Positions 33,473 through 44,579 of a stretch of DNA of 64,000 bases are shown here, piece after piece; position 1 is the stretch's first letter; each line of letters begins with the position of its first letter. The stretch covers positions 1,054,001 to 1,118,000 of the forward strand of contig JBAIAC010000042.1 of assembly GCA_037349315.1 (NCBI GenBank). The letters run 5' to 3'. The position numbers and the translations under genes are program-made. The notes under the pieces are model-generated. The model ran no database searches and was not told the DNA's origin. It worked only from the letters and a program-made list of their open reading frames with translations. This stretch comes from Chelydra serpentina (lineage: Eukaryota > Chordata > Testudines > Chelydridae).

Positions 33473-34024
33473 TTGACATCTGTAGTATGCAAGGTCTTGG
33501 GAAAAATTTTGAAGGAGAAAGTAGTTAAGGACATTGAGGTCAATGGCAATTGGGACAAATTACAACATGGTTTTACAAAAGGTAGATCGTGCCAAACCAA
33601 CCTGATCTCCTTCTTTGAGAAAGTAACAGATTTTTTAAATAAAGGAAACGCAGTGGATCTAATCTACCTCGATTTCAGTAAGGCATTTGATACAGTACCA
33701 CATGAGGAATTATTCGTTAAATTGGAAAAGATGGGGATCAATATGAAAATTGAGAGGTGGATAAGGAACTGGTTAAAGGGGAGACTACAGCGGGTCATAC
33801 TGAAAGGTGAACTGTCAGGCTGGAGGGAGGTTACTAGTGGAGTTCCTCAAGAATCAGTTTTGGGACCAATCTTATTTAATCTTTTTATTACTGACCTCGG
33901 CACCAAAAGTGGGAGTGTGCTAATAAAGTTTGCAGATGACACAAAGTTGGGAGGTATTGCCAATTCAGAAAGGAATCGGGATATCATACAGGAAGATCTG
34001 GATGACCTTGTAAACTGGATGTAA
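33473..34024 (+). pseudogene. CR1 ORF2, catalytic reverse-transcriptase part
   Basis: Contains LQHGFTKGRSCQTNLISFFE, DLIYLDFSKAFDTVPHE (first catalytic Asp), GVPQESVLGPILFNLF and the catalytic KFADDTKLGG box. The usual Gly after GVPQ is Glu here. A premature TAA at 34022 cuts the frame; C-terminal ORF2 resumes at 34335 with KDEFKLEQVQRRATRM. Confidence 0.9.
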
Positions 34025-34334
34025 ACTGGACCTAGTAATAGGATGAAATTTAATAGTGAGAAGTGTAAGTTTATGCATTTAGGGATTAATAAGAATTTTA
34101 GTTATAAGCTGGGGACGCATCAGTTGGAAGTAATGGAAGAGGAGAAGGACCTCGGAGTCCTGGTTGATCACAGGATGACTGAGTCGCCAATGTGATATGG
34201 CCGTGAAAAAAGCTAATGCGGTCTTGGGATGCATTAGGCGAGGTATTTCTAGTAGAGATAAGGAGGTTTTAGTACCGTTATACACGGCATTGGTGAGACC
34301 TCATCTGGAATACTGTGTGCAGTTCTGATCTCCC

Positions 34335-34574
34335 ATGTTTAAGAAAGATGAATTCAAACTGGAACAGGTACAAAGAAGGGCCACTAGGATGATCCGAGGA
34401 ACGGAAAACCTGTCTTATGAAAGGAGACTCAAGGAGCTTGGTTTGTTTACCTTAACCAAAAGAAGGCTGAGGGGAAATATGGTTGCTCTCTTTAAATATA
34501 TCAGAGGGATAAATACCAGGGAGGGAGAGGAATTATTTAAGCTCAGTACCAAAGTGGACACAAGAACAAACTGA
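34335..34574 (+). pseudogene. CR1 ORF2, C-terminal segment
   Basis: Encodes KDEFKLEQVQRRATRMIRGT and SYERRLKELGLFTLTKRRLRG, the same C-terminal piece read in reverse at 15.5-16.0 kb, then breaks at a stop at 34572-34574. The last residues (GVKFWNSLP-type) follow in another frame. Confidence 0.88.
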
Positions 34575-35156
34575 TATAAACTGGACATCAGGAAGTAGAC
34601 GAAGGTTTCTAACCATCAGAGGAGTGAAGTTCTGGAACAGCCTTCCAAGGGAAGCAGTGGGGGCAAAAGACCTATCTGGCTTCAAGATTAAGCTAGATAA
34701 TTTTATGGAGGGGATGGTTTGATGGGATAACATGATCTTAGTCAGAGGTCAATTAATTGCCATCAGTGATAAATAGGACCAATGGTCAGTGATGGGATGT
34801 TACTACAGAGAACTTTTTCCTGGGTGTCTGGCTGGGGAGTCTTGCCCACATGCTCAGGGTTCAGCTGATCGCCGTATTTGGGGTTGGGAAGGAATTTTCC
34901 TCCAGGGTAGATTGGCAGAGGCCCTGGAGGTTTTTCACCTTCCTCTGCAGCATGGGGCACGGGTCACTTACTGGAGGATTCTCTGCATCTTGAAGTCTTT
35001 AAACCATGATTTGAGGACTTCAATAGCTGAGACATAGGTGAGAGGATTATTCCAGGAGTGGGTGGGTGAGATTCTGTGACCTGCATTGTGCAGGAGGTCA
35101 GACTAGATGATCATAATGGTCCCTTCTGACCTTAAAGTCTATGAGTCTATGAGACA

Positions 35157-35941
35157 CTGAGGCATGTCCAGATGGGGCCACACTTTTAATGGTAGATGGA
35201 ACTCATCAAACTCCCATGTGTGGATGCTGCAAGAAACTGATTGCCCCAATGAGCTCCGAGGGAACAGGTACCCAGCTGGTTCCTGCTACTTGTACTTTGT
35301 GTGCCTGGATGTGGCCAGAGGTCTCACAGTGGGCAGGGGCTGTTACCCCTCTGAAATCCTGGCCCCCGTCTCCCTCTGGTCCACTTCACTTTTGCGTTCC
35401 CTCTCTGTGTGAGAGGCACACACCCGAAACCGTCGCACGGAGGCACTGGGTGTGCATGAAAATGAGCCCGTGTCTGGGGGTGGCAGGTAATGCCGTCTAT
35501 TCCTGCATTTTTTGCCGGTGCAGCTGCTGTGCCTGCCAAAAGTGAAGAGGGGAGCTGGGAGCCTCATCTCCCATGGGGGCAACCAGGGGTCATTCCCCTG
35601 AGTAACACTGACAGTCTCACTGTGAAATCCCCTCTTTCTCCTGATAATGAAGATTTCAAAGGAAACTTGCTTCTTCAGACAGGGAGGGTCAAGGACTGCT
35701 GGGAGTCTGAGAGATCAGACCCAATGTGTGAACCCTGGAGCAGGGCCCAGAGAGACCAGTCCTTAGTCTGGGGGAGCCGGGGGTTGCTTCAGACTCTCAG
35801 CACAGAGGCTCCTGTGTGGGGGGGCAGGGAGGAGATTTAGAGCTTCTGTTGTACATCTGACACCTTTGCTACTCTGCCCTCATATAACTGCACTTAGATC
35901 TAGAGAAGGAGCCTGAGAGAACCCAGTGGGTCTGTCCCAGA
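35157..35941. other. Region between CR1 and the second CLEC2-like gene
   Basis: No promoter motif or repeat could be assigned with confidence. A 118-codon frame at 35189-35545 has no recognisable domain and is Cys/Trp-rich by chance. Confidence 0.4.
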
Positions 35942-35984
35942 ATGGCTCCCTCAGGGTCTCCCAGTGACTCTTCTGTTAAATGCG
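35942..35984 (+). CDS. CLEC2-like: Candidate first coding exon of the plus-strand CLEC2-like gene
   Basis: An ATG followed by 14 codons (MAPSGSPSDSSVKC) plus one base reaches a gtgaac donor. It ends in phase 1, exactly what the transmembrane exon at 36147 requires, with a 162-bp intron. Short Ser-rich cytoplasmic tails are normal for CLEC2 proteins. No matching exon was found upstream of the minus-strand paralog and the donor is only moderate, so this is a proposal. Confidence 0.35.
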
Positions 35985-36146
35985 GTGAACCTGGTTGTAT
36001 GGTAGCTGCAAATAGAAAAACCGACCCCCTTGTTTCTCTGACTCAGAGCACCCTGGGAATCACAGATATTTGCTGACAGCGGCTCAGGCACTGATACCGT
36101 TAATAAGTCTGCTCCCCAGAAGCACTCATGGCCTTGTCTCTTTCAG

Positions 36147-36254
36147 GTCAGGCGTTTACCAAGCTCAGGAAATGGGCTTCCCGTCAAGTCCTAGTCCCAG
36201 CTACCTTCACAGTTTTGATCATCATCATCGTTACTCTAGCAGTACTTTTAGCAG
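36147..36254 (+). CDS. CLEC2-like: CLEC2-like exon: transmembrane segment
   Basis: 108 bp, phase 1 in and out, with acceptor gtctctttcag and donor gtaagc. It encodes QAFTKLRKWASRQ, then a hydrophobic run VLIIIIVTLAVLLA free of charge. It is nine bases shorter than the paralogous minus-strand exon. Confidence 0.87.
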
Positions 36255-39200
36255 GTAAGCGCGTGGTCCACCCAGTCTCTGCTCCCCTGGACTGTTTCTG
36301 GAGAGGCAGAAACAGGGAACTACTAACCAGTGAATCCAGTGGGTCTAGGATGGCTTGTCCTGGCTTACCTGTTAGTGACACAATAAGCCTACCTCTGAGT
36401 ATGAACCTACTGCACTGGTCTTTCAGATGTATCCTTGCTCTTAGTCATGGCTGACCCCCACTGCTGCTCCTTCCCTGAAAGGGTTAAACTTCAGGGAGGC
36501 TTTCCAAGGAGTTTGTGTAACCCTATCCCTGCTGCTGCTGTACTGGGAAAAAGGCGGGGGTGGAGTTTCCAAAAAGAGGCTGTGAGGGTTGGTGCCCATT
36601 GAAAGTCTCTGGGATCCTGTGACAGACTCGCTGGCTTAAGGCTGTTGCAGGGGAAATCCCAGCTGAACTGTCTCTGTCAAGGGTGACTGACACTGATTGA
36701 CCTTTTTAACCCAGTGGTCCCCAAACTTTTTCAATCATGCTCCCCTTACCCAGTCCTCTTCCCTCCCACCCCCCCACCCCCAGCAGCCAGGGCCAGGGGT
36801 GAGAGGGGCAGGATGGAGGAGGGGGAGCCAGAGTAGGGGGGGTGAGTGGGGCAGGACTAGGGAGCTGCCAGTACCTCTCTTTGGAGCCTTTGCTGAGTGC
36901 TCCTCCAGGCTCTTCCCGCCCCCCCCGCCCATGGTGGAAGCTAGTTACTGCGCGTAACTGGACTTTTACTGTCTGGGTATCTGGGACTGGGGGCAGAGCA
37001 AAGCTGGGTGGCGCTCCCTCCCTGCCCCCAGGAGACTGACTCATCTGCACCCCCGGGGGGGAGCACCCCACAGTTTGGGGTCCAGGGAACCACTGTCTTA
37101 ACCTAGAAGCGACAAAGAGTCCTGTGGCACCTTATAGACTAACAGAGGTATTGGAGCATAAGCTTTCGTGGGTGAATACCCACTTCTTCCGATGCAAGAT
37201 GTCTTAACCTAGAGACTGTTCCCATTTCTGAGGTTCTGGTGCCATCTTGTGGCCATGTGTTGTCACTGAGAATTACAGCACCTGTCTAAAACTAATTCAC
37301 GTGGCTCCTAATACTCTGCACAGGCTTCTTTTAAACCCAGGATAAAATGCTCTGGGCTGTGCTAGTCCCCCCACCCTGGGCTGGGAACATCCTGGGAGTT
37401 CTTACTGGTGCAGACACTTACATAAAACACACCTCTGCTGGGCTGGGTCTAGTGTCTGATTCTCTGGGAGCTTGTCCCTTGCACTAATTAGTGCAGTCAG
37501 GGTTTGTTTCCTGACGTGAGTCTAATCCAGGGGTGGGCAAACTATGGCCCGGGGGGCCACATCCAGCCCTTCAGACATTTTAATCCGGCCCTCGAGCTCC
37601 CATTGGGGAGCGGGGTCCAGGGCTTGCCCTGCTCCACGTGTGCCGTGGCTCTGCACGGCTCCCAGAAGCAGAGGCATACGCCCGCCCCTCCAGCACCTAT
37701 GCATAGGGAAAGCCAAGTGGCTCCGCACATTGCCCCCGCCCCAGGCGGTGCCCCCGCAGCTCCCATTGGCCTGGAACCACGGCCAATGGGAGCTGCATGG
37801 GAGGCACCTGTGGATGGGGCAGCGCGCAGAGCCGCCTGGCCGTGCCTCCACGTAGGAGCCGGAGGGGGGACCTGCCGCTGCTTCCGGAAGCTGCTTGAGG
37901 TGAGCTGCCTGGAGCCTGCACCCCTGAGCCCTTCCCAACCCCAACCCCCAGCCCTGATCCCCCTCCTGCTCTCCGAACCCCTCAGTCCCAGCCCGAAGCC
38001 CCCTCCTGCACCCCCAAACCCTCATCCCCATGCCCACCCCAGAGCCTGCACCCCCAGCTGGAGCCCCCCCATCCCACACCCCAACCCCCTGCCCCAGCCC
38101 AGAGCCCCCTCCTGCACCCTGAACGCCTCATTTCTGACCCCTCACCCCCATTTCGTGACCATTCATGGCCTGCCATTCAATTTCCATACCCAGATGTGGC
38201 CCTCGGGCCAAAAATTTTGCCCACCCCTGGATTAATCCCATCTTCATCCCAAGGTGCATTTCTAAAGCAAAGCGCCTGGGGAGGGGGGGCCAGCTAGCTG
38301 AGTTAGCAGGATGTCCCTGAGTTGGTTAGACCTAGTGTCCCACACAATCTTATTGAACTCTATATGGTGTCAATATTTGTCTGTGCCATGCCAGCCATCG
38401 GGTAGCTCTCCCTGCCTGCCTGCTCCACATGCTTCATGGTGAATCTGGTGTTACTGCTCTCTGCTCTGGGTTGCTTGTCAGCTGCACTGTCTGAATTTGA
38501 CCCCCAGAAGCTAAGCCACTAAAGAGGAGGGGTCGGTTGCCCATCCTTTGTTTTAAATGGTCTATTTCTTCCCTCAGCACAGCGGTCAGGGATGTAAGGA
38601 GCCTGGGTCGGAGGGATTCTCTCCCCCTCATTCACTCAGATACAGAATCAGGCTGGCAGTAGGGGACACAGTCTCTGACCCTGTGTTACTTACCTCCCTT
38701 TCAGTGGAAAAATCCAAACCACCTGTGGCTGCTCCGGGCCCCCCTGCTGGTCCCTGCTGCCCGGACGGCTGGATCGGGTACCGAGGGAAATGCTATTATT
38801 TCTCAGAGACTGAAGGGAACTGGACCTACAGCCAGGGCCAGTGCTCTGCATTCAGCGCCTCCCTGGCTGCGATCGACAGTGAGCAGGAAAAGGTGAGAGC
38901 GGCAGATGCTTTATCCCAACAGACTGGGCTTGGCAGGGCTGGAATCGGGCTGGGCTCAGCCCCAGGGGTTCCACAAACTGCCCTGTTGCCTCTCGTGCTG
39001 GGAAATCTGAGTGTATTTCTGGCGGACGAATCCCAGGCCTGTCTAGAGCTGGGTTCACAGTCAGGGATCACGGGGATCACTCACTTCCAGCCCATCCTCC
39101 TCTTTCCCAGAGCCCCAGGCGGGAGGATCCCTCTCGGTAGGGCTGGGCCGGCCTGGTCAGCTCCTGGCCTGTGGGCTGCCTGTGGAGAACCTGCCTCTGC

Positions 39201-40024
39201 GGCTCACCACAGCCAGTCACTCCACAGGATGGGGGCTCCGTGCCCCTGCCGGGGGAAGCACCAAGGCTCTTGGGCTCTGCGGGGAGTGAGCTCTGCCCTT
39301 CCTCAGAGCAGCTCCCGCCTGTCTGGCTGAGGGGGTGGGGGGCTCTATGTGCAACGCTGATGGGAAGGAGCCTGGCAAGGAGGGCAGAGGTACCAGCTGC
39401 CCAGCCCCAGAGGGGAGTGGAGAAGGATGGGGCAGGTCTGCCCACGTAAACATGGATGTGGGGATGGAGACAGATGGGGGTAAAATGGGCTCCGAGCAGC
39501 CCCCAGCTCCTGCCCGTGTCTCCAGGCTCCCAGCTGAGCGGGTCCCAGTCTGATGGGACGTCCAACAAACGGGGATTCTCAGCCAGTGATCAGTTCACCG
39601 GCTGAAGCTGCTGTCAGAGGAGCAGATCTGCCAGCTCTGATCCCTACCAAGCCTAGAAGGGGATCAGTAGAGGGGAGAACTGTTGCTGTCGCAGAGTCCT
39701 GTCTTCGTGACCCACAGCTGGCTTGTTAGACTGGGCCTTGTTCTCAGATTCCCTGTGGCACGGGCTGGGCTGGTGTTATCGGACCCGGGGCTCTCAGCTG
39801 GCAAACTATGGGCGGCCCATCCAAACCTGAACGTCTGAGAAGAGGCCGCACAGCGCCACAGGGGCAGCCGAGCACCACAGTCGGGGGCCTAAACGTCACC
39901 TGCCTGGTCTTATTTTTCAGGATTTCCTGCTGCGCTATAAGGGATTCCTCGACCGTTGGATCGGCCTCCAGAGGGAGCCAGGCCAGCCCTGGAGATGGCC
40001 CAATGGCACCGAATTCGACCTGCG
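36147..40024 (+). CDS. CLEC2-like: Second CLEC2-type lectin-like receptor gene, terminal exon not found
   Basis: Exons at 36147-36254, 38705-38892 and 39921-40024 encode, in matching phases, a hydrophobic membrane segment, a VEKSK stalk and the first two thirds of a CTLD. This copy has the full cysteine set of the first part (CCPDGW, GKCYYF, GQCSAF) and a canonical DRWIGLQREPGQPWRW-NGTEF block, so it is closer to the family norm than the minus-strand copy. The last exon should follow the gtgagt donor at 40025. In the paralog it does so after 213 bp, but from about 40.14 kb the sequence is repeat-derived, and no exon ending in WICSK-like sequence was seen before 55 kb. The gene is either a 3'-truncated pseudogene or its last exon has been displaced far downstream. 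Confidence 0.82.
36712..37095. mobile_element. hAT-type element in the CLEC2-like intron
   Basis: Ends cagtggtccccaaac and, in reverse, cagtggttccctggaccccaaac. Flanks ttttaacc (36704-36711) and tcttaacc (37096-37103) are an 8-bp duplication with one mismatch. The interior is G/C-rich. Confidence 0.8.
37108..37199 (+). mobile_element. SINE with 14-bp target duplication
   Basis: The insert begins 'agcgacaaagagtcctgtgg' and ends near 'gatgcaaga', flanked by tgtcttaacctaga at 37094-37107 and 37200-37213. The duplication includes the right flank of the neighbouring hAT element, so the SINE landed later. Confidence 0.88.
37528..38229. mobile_element. hAT-type element (caggggtgggcaaac ends)
   Basis: 702 bp with terminal inverted repeats caggggtgggcaaa / tttgcccacccctg. 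Flanks gtctaatc and gattaatc are an imperfect 8-bp duplication. The C-rich interior is open in several frames but non-coding. It lies in the same intron as the two preceding insertions. Confidence 0.82.
38705..38892 (+). CDS. CLEC2-like: CLEC2-like exon: stalk and first third of the CTLD
   Basis: 188 bp, phase 1 in and phase 0 out, acceptor ccctttcag and donor gtgaga. It encodes VEKSKPPVAAPG, CCPDGWIGYRGKCYYF, EGNWTYSQ with an N-W-T sequon, and SASLAAIDSEQEK, a textbook CLEC2 opening. Confidence 0.92.
38893..39920 (+). other. Intron 3 of the plus-strand CLEC2-like gene
   Basis: 1,028 bp. Parts of it (about 39100-39190) align with the corresponding intron of the minus-strand gene (about 1220-1320 reversed): agagccccagg, agggctgggcc, gtcagctcc and gtgggctgcctg occur in the same order. 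This supports a fairly recent gene duplication rather than just shared exons. Confidence 0.7.
39921..40024 (+). CDS. CLEC2-like: CLEC2-like exon: central CTLD
   Basis: 104 bp, acceptor ttatttttcag and donor gtgagt, identical in length and phase to the minus-strand exon at 707-810. It encodes DFLLRYKGFLDRWIGLQ, then the PWRWPNGTEF block with an N-G-T sequon. The calcium-site WND triplet is absent. Confidence 0.91.
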
Positions 40025-40196
40025 GTGAGTTCCTTTCTGTAAGGCGGTCGCGGCTCTCTCCCCGTCCATCAGGGCAGGAGACCACGCCTCCTCACTACGA
40101 CACTTCCAGAGCCCTTTGGCTCAGGGGGAAATTAGCTCACAGCTAGTGTCCCAGGCCTGCAGTCCAGCCGAGCAGCAGTAAGTCTATATGCCCAGG

Positions 40197-40616
40197 CAGG
40201 GCCGGCTCCAGGCACCAGCAAAACAAGCTGGTGCTTGGGGCGGCACATTTCTAAGGGCGGCATTCTGGCGCCGGCCATGCCGCCCCTAAAAATGTGCCTC
40301 GGCCGCCCCAGCTCACCTCCGCTGCCACCGCTCGCGCCACGGCGCGCGAAACAGTTGATTCGCGCGCCGCTTCTCCCCCTCCCTCCCAGATTTGAGAGCC
40401 TGGGAGGGACGGGGAGATTCTGAGCGGCTGCGGCACGCACGCTGCTTCTTCCCCTCCCTCCTAGGCTTGAGAGCCTGTGGGGAGGAGGCAGGGCTGGGGA
40501 TTTGGGGAAGGGGCAGAGTTGAGGCGTGGCCGGGGGTGTTGTAAGAAAAAAACGAGGGGGGGGGGCAGCCAAATTTGTTTTTGCCTGGGGCGGCAAAAAT
40601 CCTAGAGCCGGCCCTG
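40197..40616. mobile_element. Non-autonomous hAT-type element, TSD TGCCCAGG
   Basis: 420 bp, ends cagggccggctcc and agagccggccctg, with perfect duplications TGCCCAGG at 40189-40196 and 40617-40624. It lies just downstream of the last recognised CLEC2-like exon, near where the missing terminal exon would be expected. Confidence 0.92.
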
Positions 40617-40624
40617 TGCCCAGG

Positions 40625-41130
40625 GCCCTCAATCAGGGCAGGGCAGTGATCCAATAGAGGCTCTGGCCTGCTGTCACTCAGGCAGTCGTACAGAGTGTAT
40701 TCGCCCGGGGCCCCCAATCAGGGCAGGGCAGCGCAGCAATCAGTTCAGTTATGGGGCTCTAGCCGGCTGTCATGCAGAGCCGCACAGCAGTTTAGGGGAG
40801 ATTAGCTCTCTGGTGGGAGAGTCAGCAAACCATCTGGCGTCCTACTTCAGGTAGGTGCCAGACCAGCGCAGGCCTCCTGCCCACAAAGTGGGGAGGCTGC
40901 CACCTCTGACAGTGGGGTATTAGGGGGACACAGGCCCTCCTGCTCCACGGCATCCCAGCACAGGGCCCTAACAGTGGTGGAGTGGTCTGCCACTGAGTCA
41001 GCAGGGAAATCTGACTGCAACACGCTGTCCGGCTTGCAATCAGTCACACAGCCAAACCCTATTCAGCTTCCCTGGGCTCCTTCCTACACTCCCAGTCCGG
41101 GTGCCTGCATTCTGGGGCTGTCATCGGTCT
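40625..41130. repeat. Retroelement-like remnant
   Basis: Two imperfect direct copies of 'caatcagggcagggcag' (40630 and 40718) lie about 88 bp apart, followed by G/C-rich sequence without a credible frame. The character suggests LTR-retroelement debris, but no diagnostic ends were found. Confidence 0.4.
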
Positions 41131-41149
41131 TGCCCAGGTAAAGGACAAG

Positions 41150-42100
41150 CGGGTTTGTTTATTTATTTTTTTATAAATAAACCTGTGTTGAAGCCTAAAG
41201 ATATCTCTTACAATAACATAACTTACATATAAAACTTAATACTAAGCAGGACATATTTGCTGCCAAGTTTTAATGAAGGTCAGACCATCAAACTGCTGGA
41301 AAGCCTGGGCTAAGCACCATGAACCAGAGATTGCTGAAGTGCTAAGCCAACCTTTGCAGCAGTCGCCTCTTCTGCAGGTGTAGAGAGAATATTTTCTTCT
41401 TTTCAATTTATTCAACTAGTTCATTTAAAGTTAAGGAGCCACCTGGGGAGTTGGCAAACTAGTTTTTCTGGGAGTTTTTCTTCCAATGTGTGAATAAAAA
41501 CTAGGTGTGAGAAGACAAGATCTACTAGTTCTTAATCCTGAAGGACGTGGTGACCAGAAATAATCAGTTCAATTCACTAACTACACCAACTACTTCCTTT
41601 GTTTAATAAATCGGCTTTAAATGCAAAACTATTTTTATAAGAAAAAAAGTGTATGTATCCAACACAGTTAAGGTAGTTTTATTTAATAAAACATTAAAAT
41701 GCCGAGTTTTGTGCACTTTGAATTGAATTTATATCCAAATAGAGCTAGACATAAATCACAAGTAAAAGATTCATCTAGTAATAAAACATGTACAAATTAA
41801 TCTGAATAAATATACAGTAAGCTCTATAATTGCTCAAACAAATGTGCATAGGTATGTGTATTCTCCTGGTTAGCAAAAAGAAGCACCAAATTGAGTGTAC
41901 AGGCTGTATGTAAAGACATGCTCATTTGAACTAATGGTTATCAACCAACAAGAATTAACCTTTCTTTAGGAAAATAAAAAATACACATGCAAAACAATTT
42001 AAATTGATGATTTAAATCAAGGGTTCCTGTTTGCTGATTTGAGTCATGATTAATATTGTTAATTTAAAATCAAAAGTGATTTAAATTAATCCACCATGGG
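41150..42100 (+). mobile_element. Decayed hAT transposon with transposase C-terminal remnant
   Basis: Shares block order with 6955-8402: AT-rich start, 'tgctgccaagttttaatgaaggtcag', a transposase-derived part near 41365-41500 (SKL-R-HLG-type residues), 'aatcagttcaattcactaactaca' and an AT-rich gatttaaatcaa end. It is not interrupted by the two insertions seen in the 7-kb copy. Confidence 0.6.
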
Positions 42101-44270
42101 TATGACAGAGGCAAGAGCCTGTCGCACAGATGGGGGGTTGCCATCCCCAGTGCTGGGAGGGAGGGGGTGAGCCACAAGGGGGCACTTGGGGCTGAGGTGG
42201 AATCATGCACAGTTCCCTTGAAGGGGTGGTGGAGCCTGGGGCTAGCAAACCCTGCTCCATGGCATGGCTCTGTTAAGGAAAGAGGTACCCAAAGAAGCAG
42301 CAGACCAGCTGAAGAAGGTGGCTACCTCCTTAACATGATAACACCCCGCTGTTAGGGTAACTGCCAGGAAGAGGGTGAGGGCAGAGAGCCTGGGGAGCAG
42401 AATTTCAGGGGAGCCTGGAGTCCAGAGAGGCTCCCTGGGACAGGAACCAGCATGGAGACTGGGGAAGCTCCCTTGAATTGCAGAACAGCCCTAAGGAGGA
42501 GGGCTGTGGGGTCCCTCAACCAAGGGGAGGGGGCTGTGAGTCAGGTACCAGGGCAGGAGGAGACCAGTGGGAAAGACTCACGGGCAAGGCCAGGGGCTGC
42601 AGTGGGGCTGGCAGAGGTCTCTGGCGGGGGCGGTAGTGGGGGATGGACAGGAATCTAAAGCCTTGGCACAAGAGTGAATTGCAGCTGAAGCTGCCTGCTG
42701 CCCAGGTAAAGCCAGTCCCACTTCCAGACAAGACTCCCTCCTTTCTCGACCCCTCTCCCTGAGCCCTCCATGCCACTAAGGTCCCTCCCTACCCTTTTCT
42801 CTCCCGCAGCCACCCCCAGAGCCCCCTGTGATGAAAGTGGGAATTTACTTTGATGAACAATACATGCAGGGGGTTAAAATGCTTCCCCATGGCCAGAGGA
42901 AGCAGGTGGTGTTTGGGACATGGAGCCACTAGGGCTGTCTAGGTTCCAATCCACATGGCTGAAGGGGGAGACCCTACAGAACAATGGGAACCTCAATGCC
43001 TGGGCATGAACACCTACCGAAGGGGAAACTGAGGCACCTGAGCTTGGCTGTGGCTGGAGAACAAAGGGGTGAGGTTGCTGCTGGAGTCAGAGCAGGGCAA
43101 GGAGAGAACAAAGATGGAGCCCAGGGAAGCAGGGCACGGTGAACCCATGGGACCCTTCCCCATCGGATCTCTGGCCTATGACTACCTCTTTGATGCTGAC
43201 CTCCAGCCTTTCAGCTTCTGTTCTGCAGGTGACTGATGAATTGGTCCCTTGTGTTGAAAAGGCTGCCTGGGGTCGCTGCAGATACTCACTGAGGGCCCTC
43301 TGGAGAGGAAAGTCTGAACAGGACCCTACCTCAGTTCAGCTCGCCAAATGGGCCCCAAGGCCCCGGTCTCAGGGTCGTTGAGGCTGTTGCAGAACAGTGG
43401 GGATCCTCGGGGTCCAGGACACTAAAGTAGTTACTAGCAGGTGACTGATGGACGGTTCGGGCACAGCCCAGACCCTGTGAGTCAGTGACACTGCCCTGCC
43501 CCCACCACCAGAAAAGCTGAAAATCTGGGGCTGGCTGAGCAGTTTATGGACAGAGGCTTGGCCACTGGGGAACGTGCCTTAACCTTTGCCTCTCATTGCT
43601 GCCCTAAGGGCTTTCAGATTCTGTAGCCAGGGGACTAATAAATTGTTACCTTGCTTTGAAAAGGCTGCCTGGTGTTGCTGCAAATACTCACTGGGAGCAG
43701 TGTGTGCTGCAGGATACAGTGTACACAAGCCTCCCGTAGGAGTCTAGAATCGCCTCAGGGAGCCACAGAGAGAGAGAGGGGAGTGGCTGGTTGCTGAGGG
43801 CCGAGTTTCAGAGTCTTGGAGGCCACGGGCCAGTAAAGATACTAGTTACAGGCTGGGCATAGATGAGACCCTGTGGATCTGTGACAAGTACTATTGTGTG
43901 CGCAGATTTGGGTGCAGAAATGGTAAGCAACTACCAGATGTTGGAATACAAACTGGTGCTTCTTCACCTAAATCTCCCCCAGAATTAGAGGCTATGGCTG
44001 CAAGTGGGGCCGGGTGGAAGAATGTTGAAAACGGTGCCTTTCTGAGCGGTGGCCAAACGGCACATAGGTCTCCAGCGGTGACATTGGTGCTTTACAACTT
44101 TTAATTTTCAAACTGTTCCTAAGAGCCAAGCGTGTCTGCTCACACAGGATGCCCAGGAAGCAGCCAGCTCCTCATGAAATCAGACCCAGCTCCTGAGGAA
44201 CAAGTGACTGGATCTTCCTTGGAAAATGGGTTTTTCGGAGGCTTTAGAATTCTTTAATTAGCAAAAGTGT
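42101..44270. other. Repeat-rich stretch without a recognised gene
   Basis: Blocks around 43190-43490 and 43590-43890 are similar to each other (ttgaaaaggctgcctgg, gctgcagatactcactg versus gctgcaaatactcactg, the address ending gaccctgtg), suggesting repeated LTR-like pieces. One contains aataaa at 43639. No exon of the truncated CLEC2-like gene was found here. Confidence 0.45.
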
Positions 44271-44579
44271 TTTTCTTTTAGAAAATAAACAAGGGCACTT
44301 GCTATTTCAGTTACACAAGTGCAGCTCATTGGTGTGACTGCTTATTTCAGGGCAACTTTCTCACAAATCCATTTAGCGACAGCCATTCAGGTTTCTGAAA
44401 TACCGCGGTTCCCTTTGATCATCACACAGCTCTCCCTTTCAGCAGCTCCTGTTAGCTGGAACCTGGGGAACAAAGAGCTGGAGTCACTCACTGGGTATTT
44501 AGCTTTACTAAGCAAGATCTTTAGCAGCTCTCCCTCATTCGGAGGGGTGGCCTGTCTCCATACTAGCGTCCTTATATAG

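Larger units (their letters stand above)
30200..35156 (+). mobile_element. Nearly full-length CR1 LINE, inactive
   Basis: About 5 kb with a GC-rich 5' untranslated region ('attagggggcggggctttgc' near 30350), ORF1 (30605-31573), a broken ORF2 (31699-34574) and the canonical CR1 3' untranslated region ending in two copies of agtctatg at 35140-35155. ORF1 has an in-frame TGA and ORF2 has at least three shifts or stops, so the copy cannot move by itself. The 5' limit is approximate. It lies just upstream of the second CLEC2-like gene in the same orientation. Confidence 0.9.

Noticed and set aside
35189..35545. 118-codon Cys/Trp-rich frame upstream of the CLEC2-like gene as a first exon
   Set aside because: No domain, no donor in the required phase and no resemblance to the paralog.
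37504..38235. 243-codon plus-strand frame
   Set aside because: Coincides with a C-rich hAT-type element bounded by inverted terminal repeats.
43870..43935. Possible terminal CTLD exon (gtggatctgtgacaagtac)
   Set aside because: The apparent WICDK-like reading lacks the upstream cysteines and a matching acceptor, and the surrounding block is a repeated LTR-like sequence.
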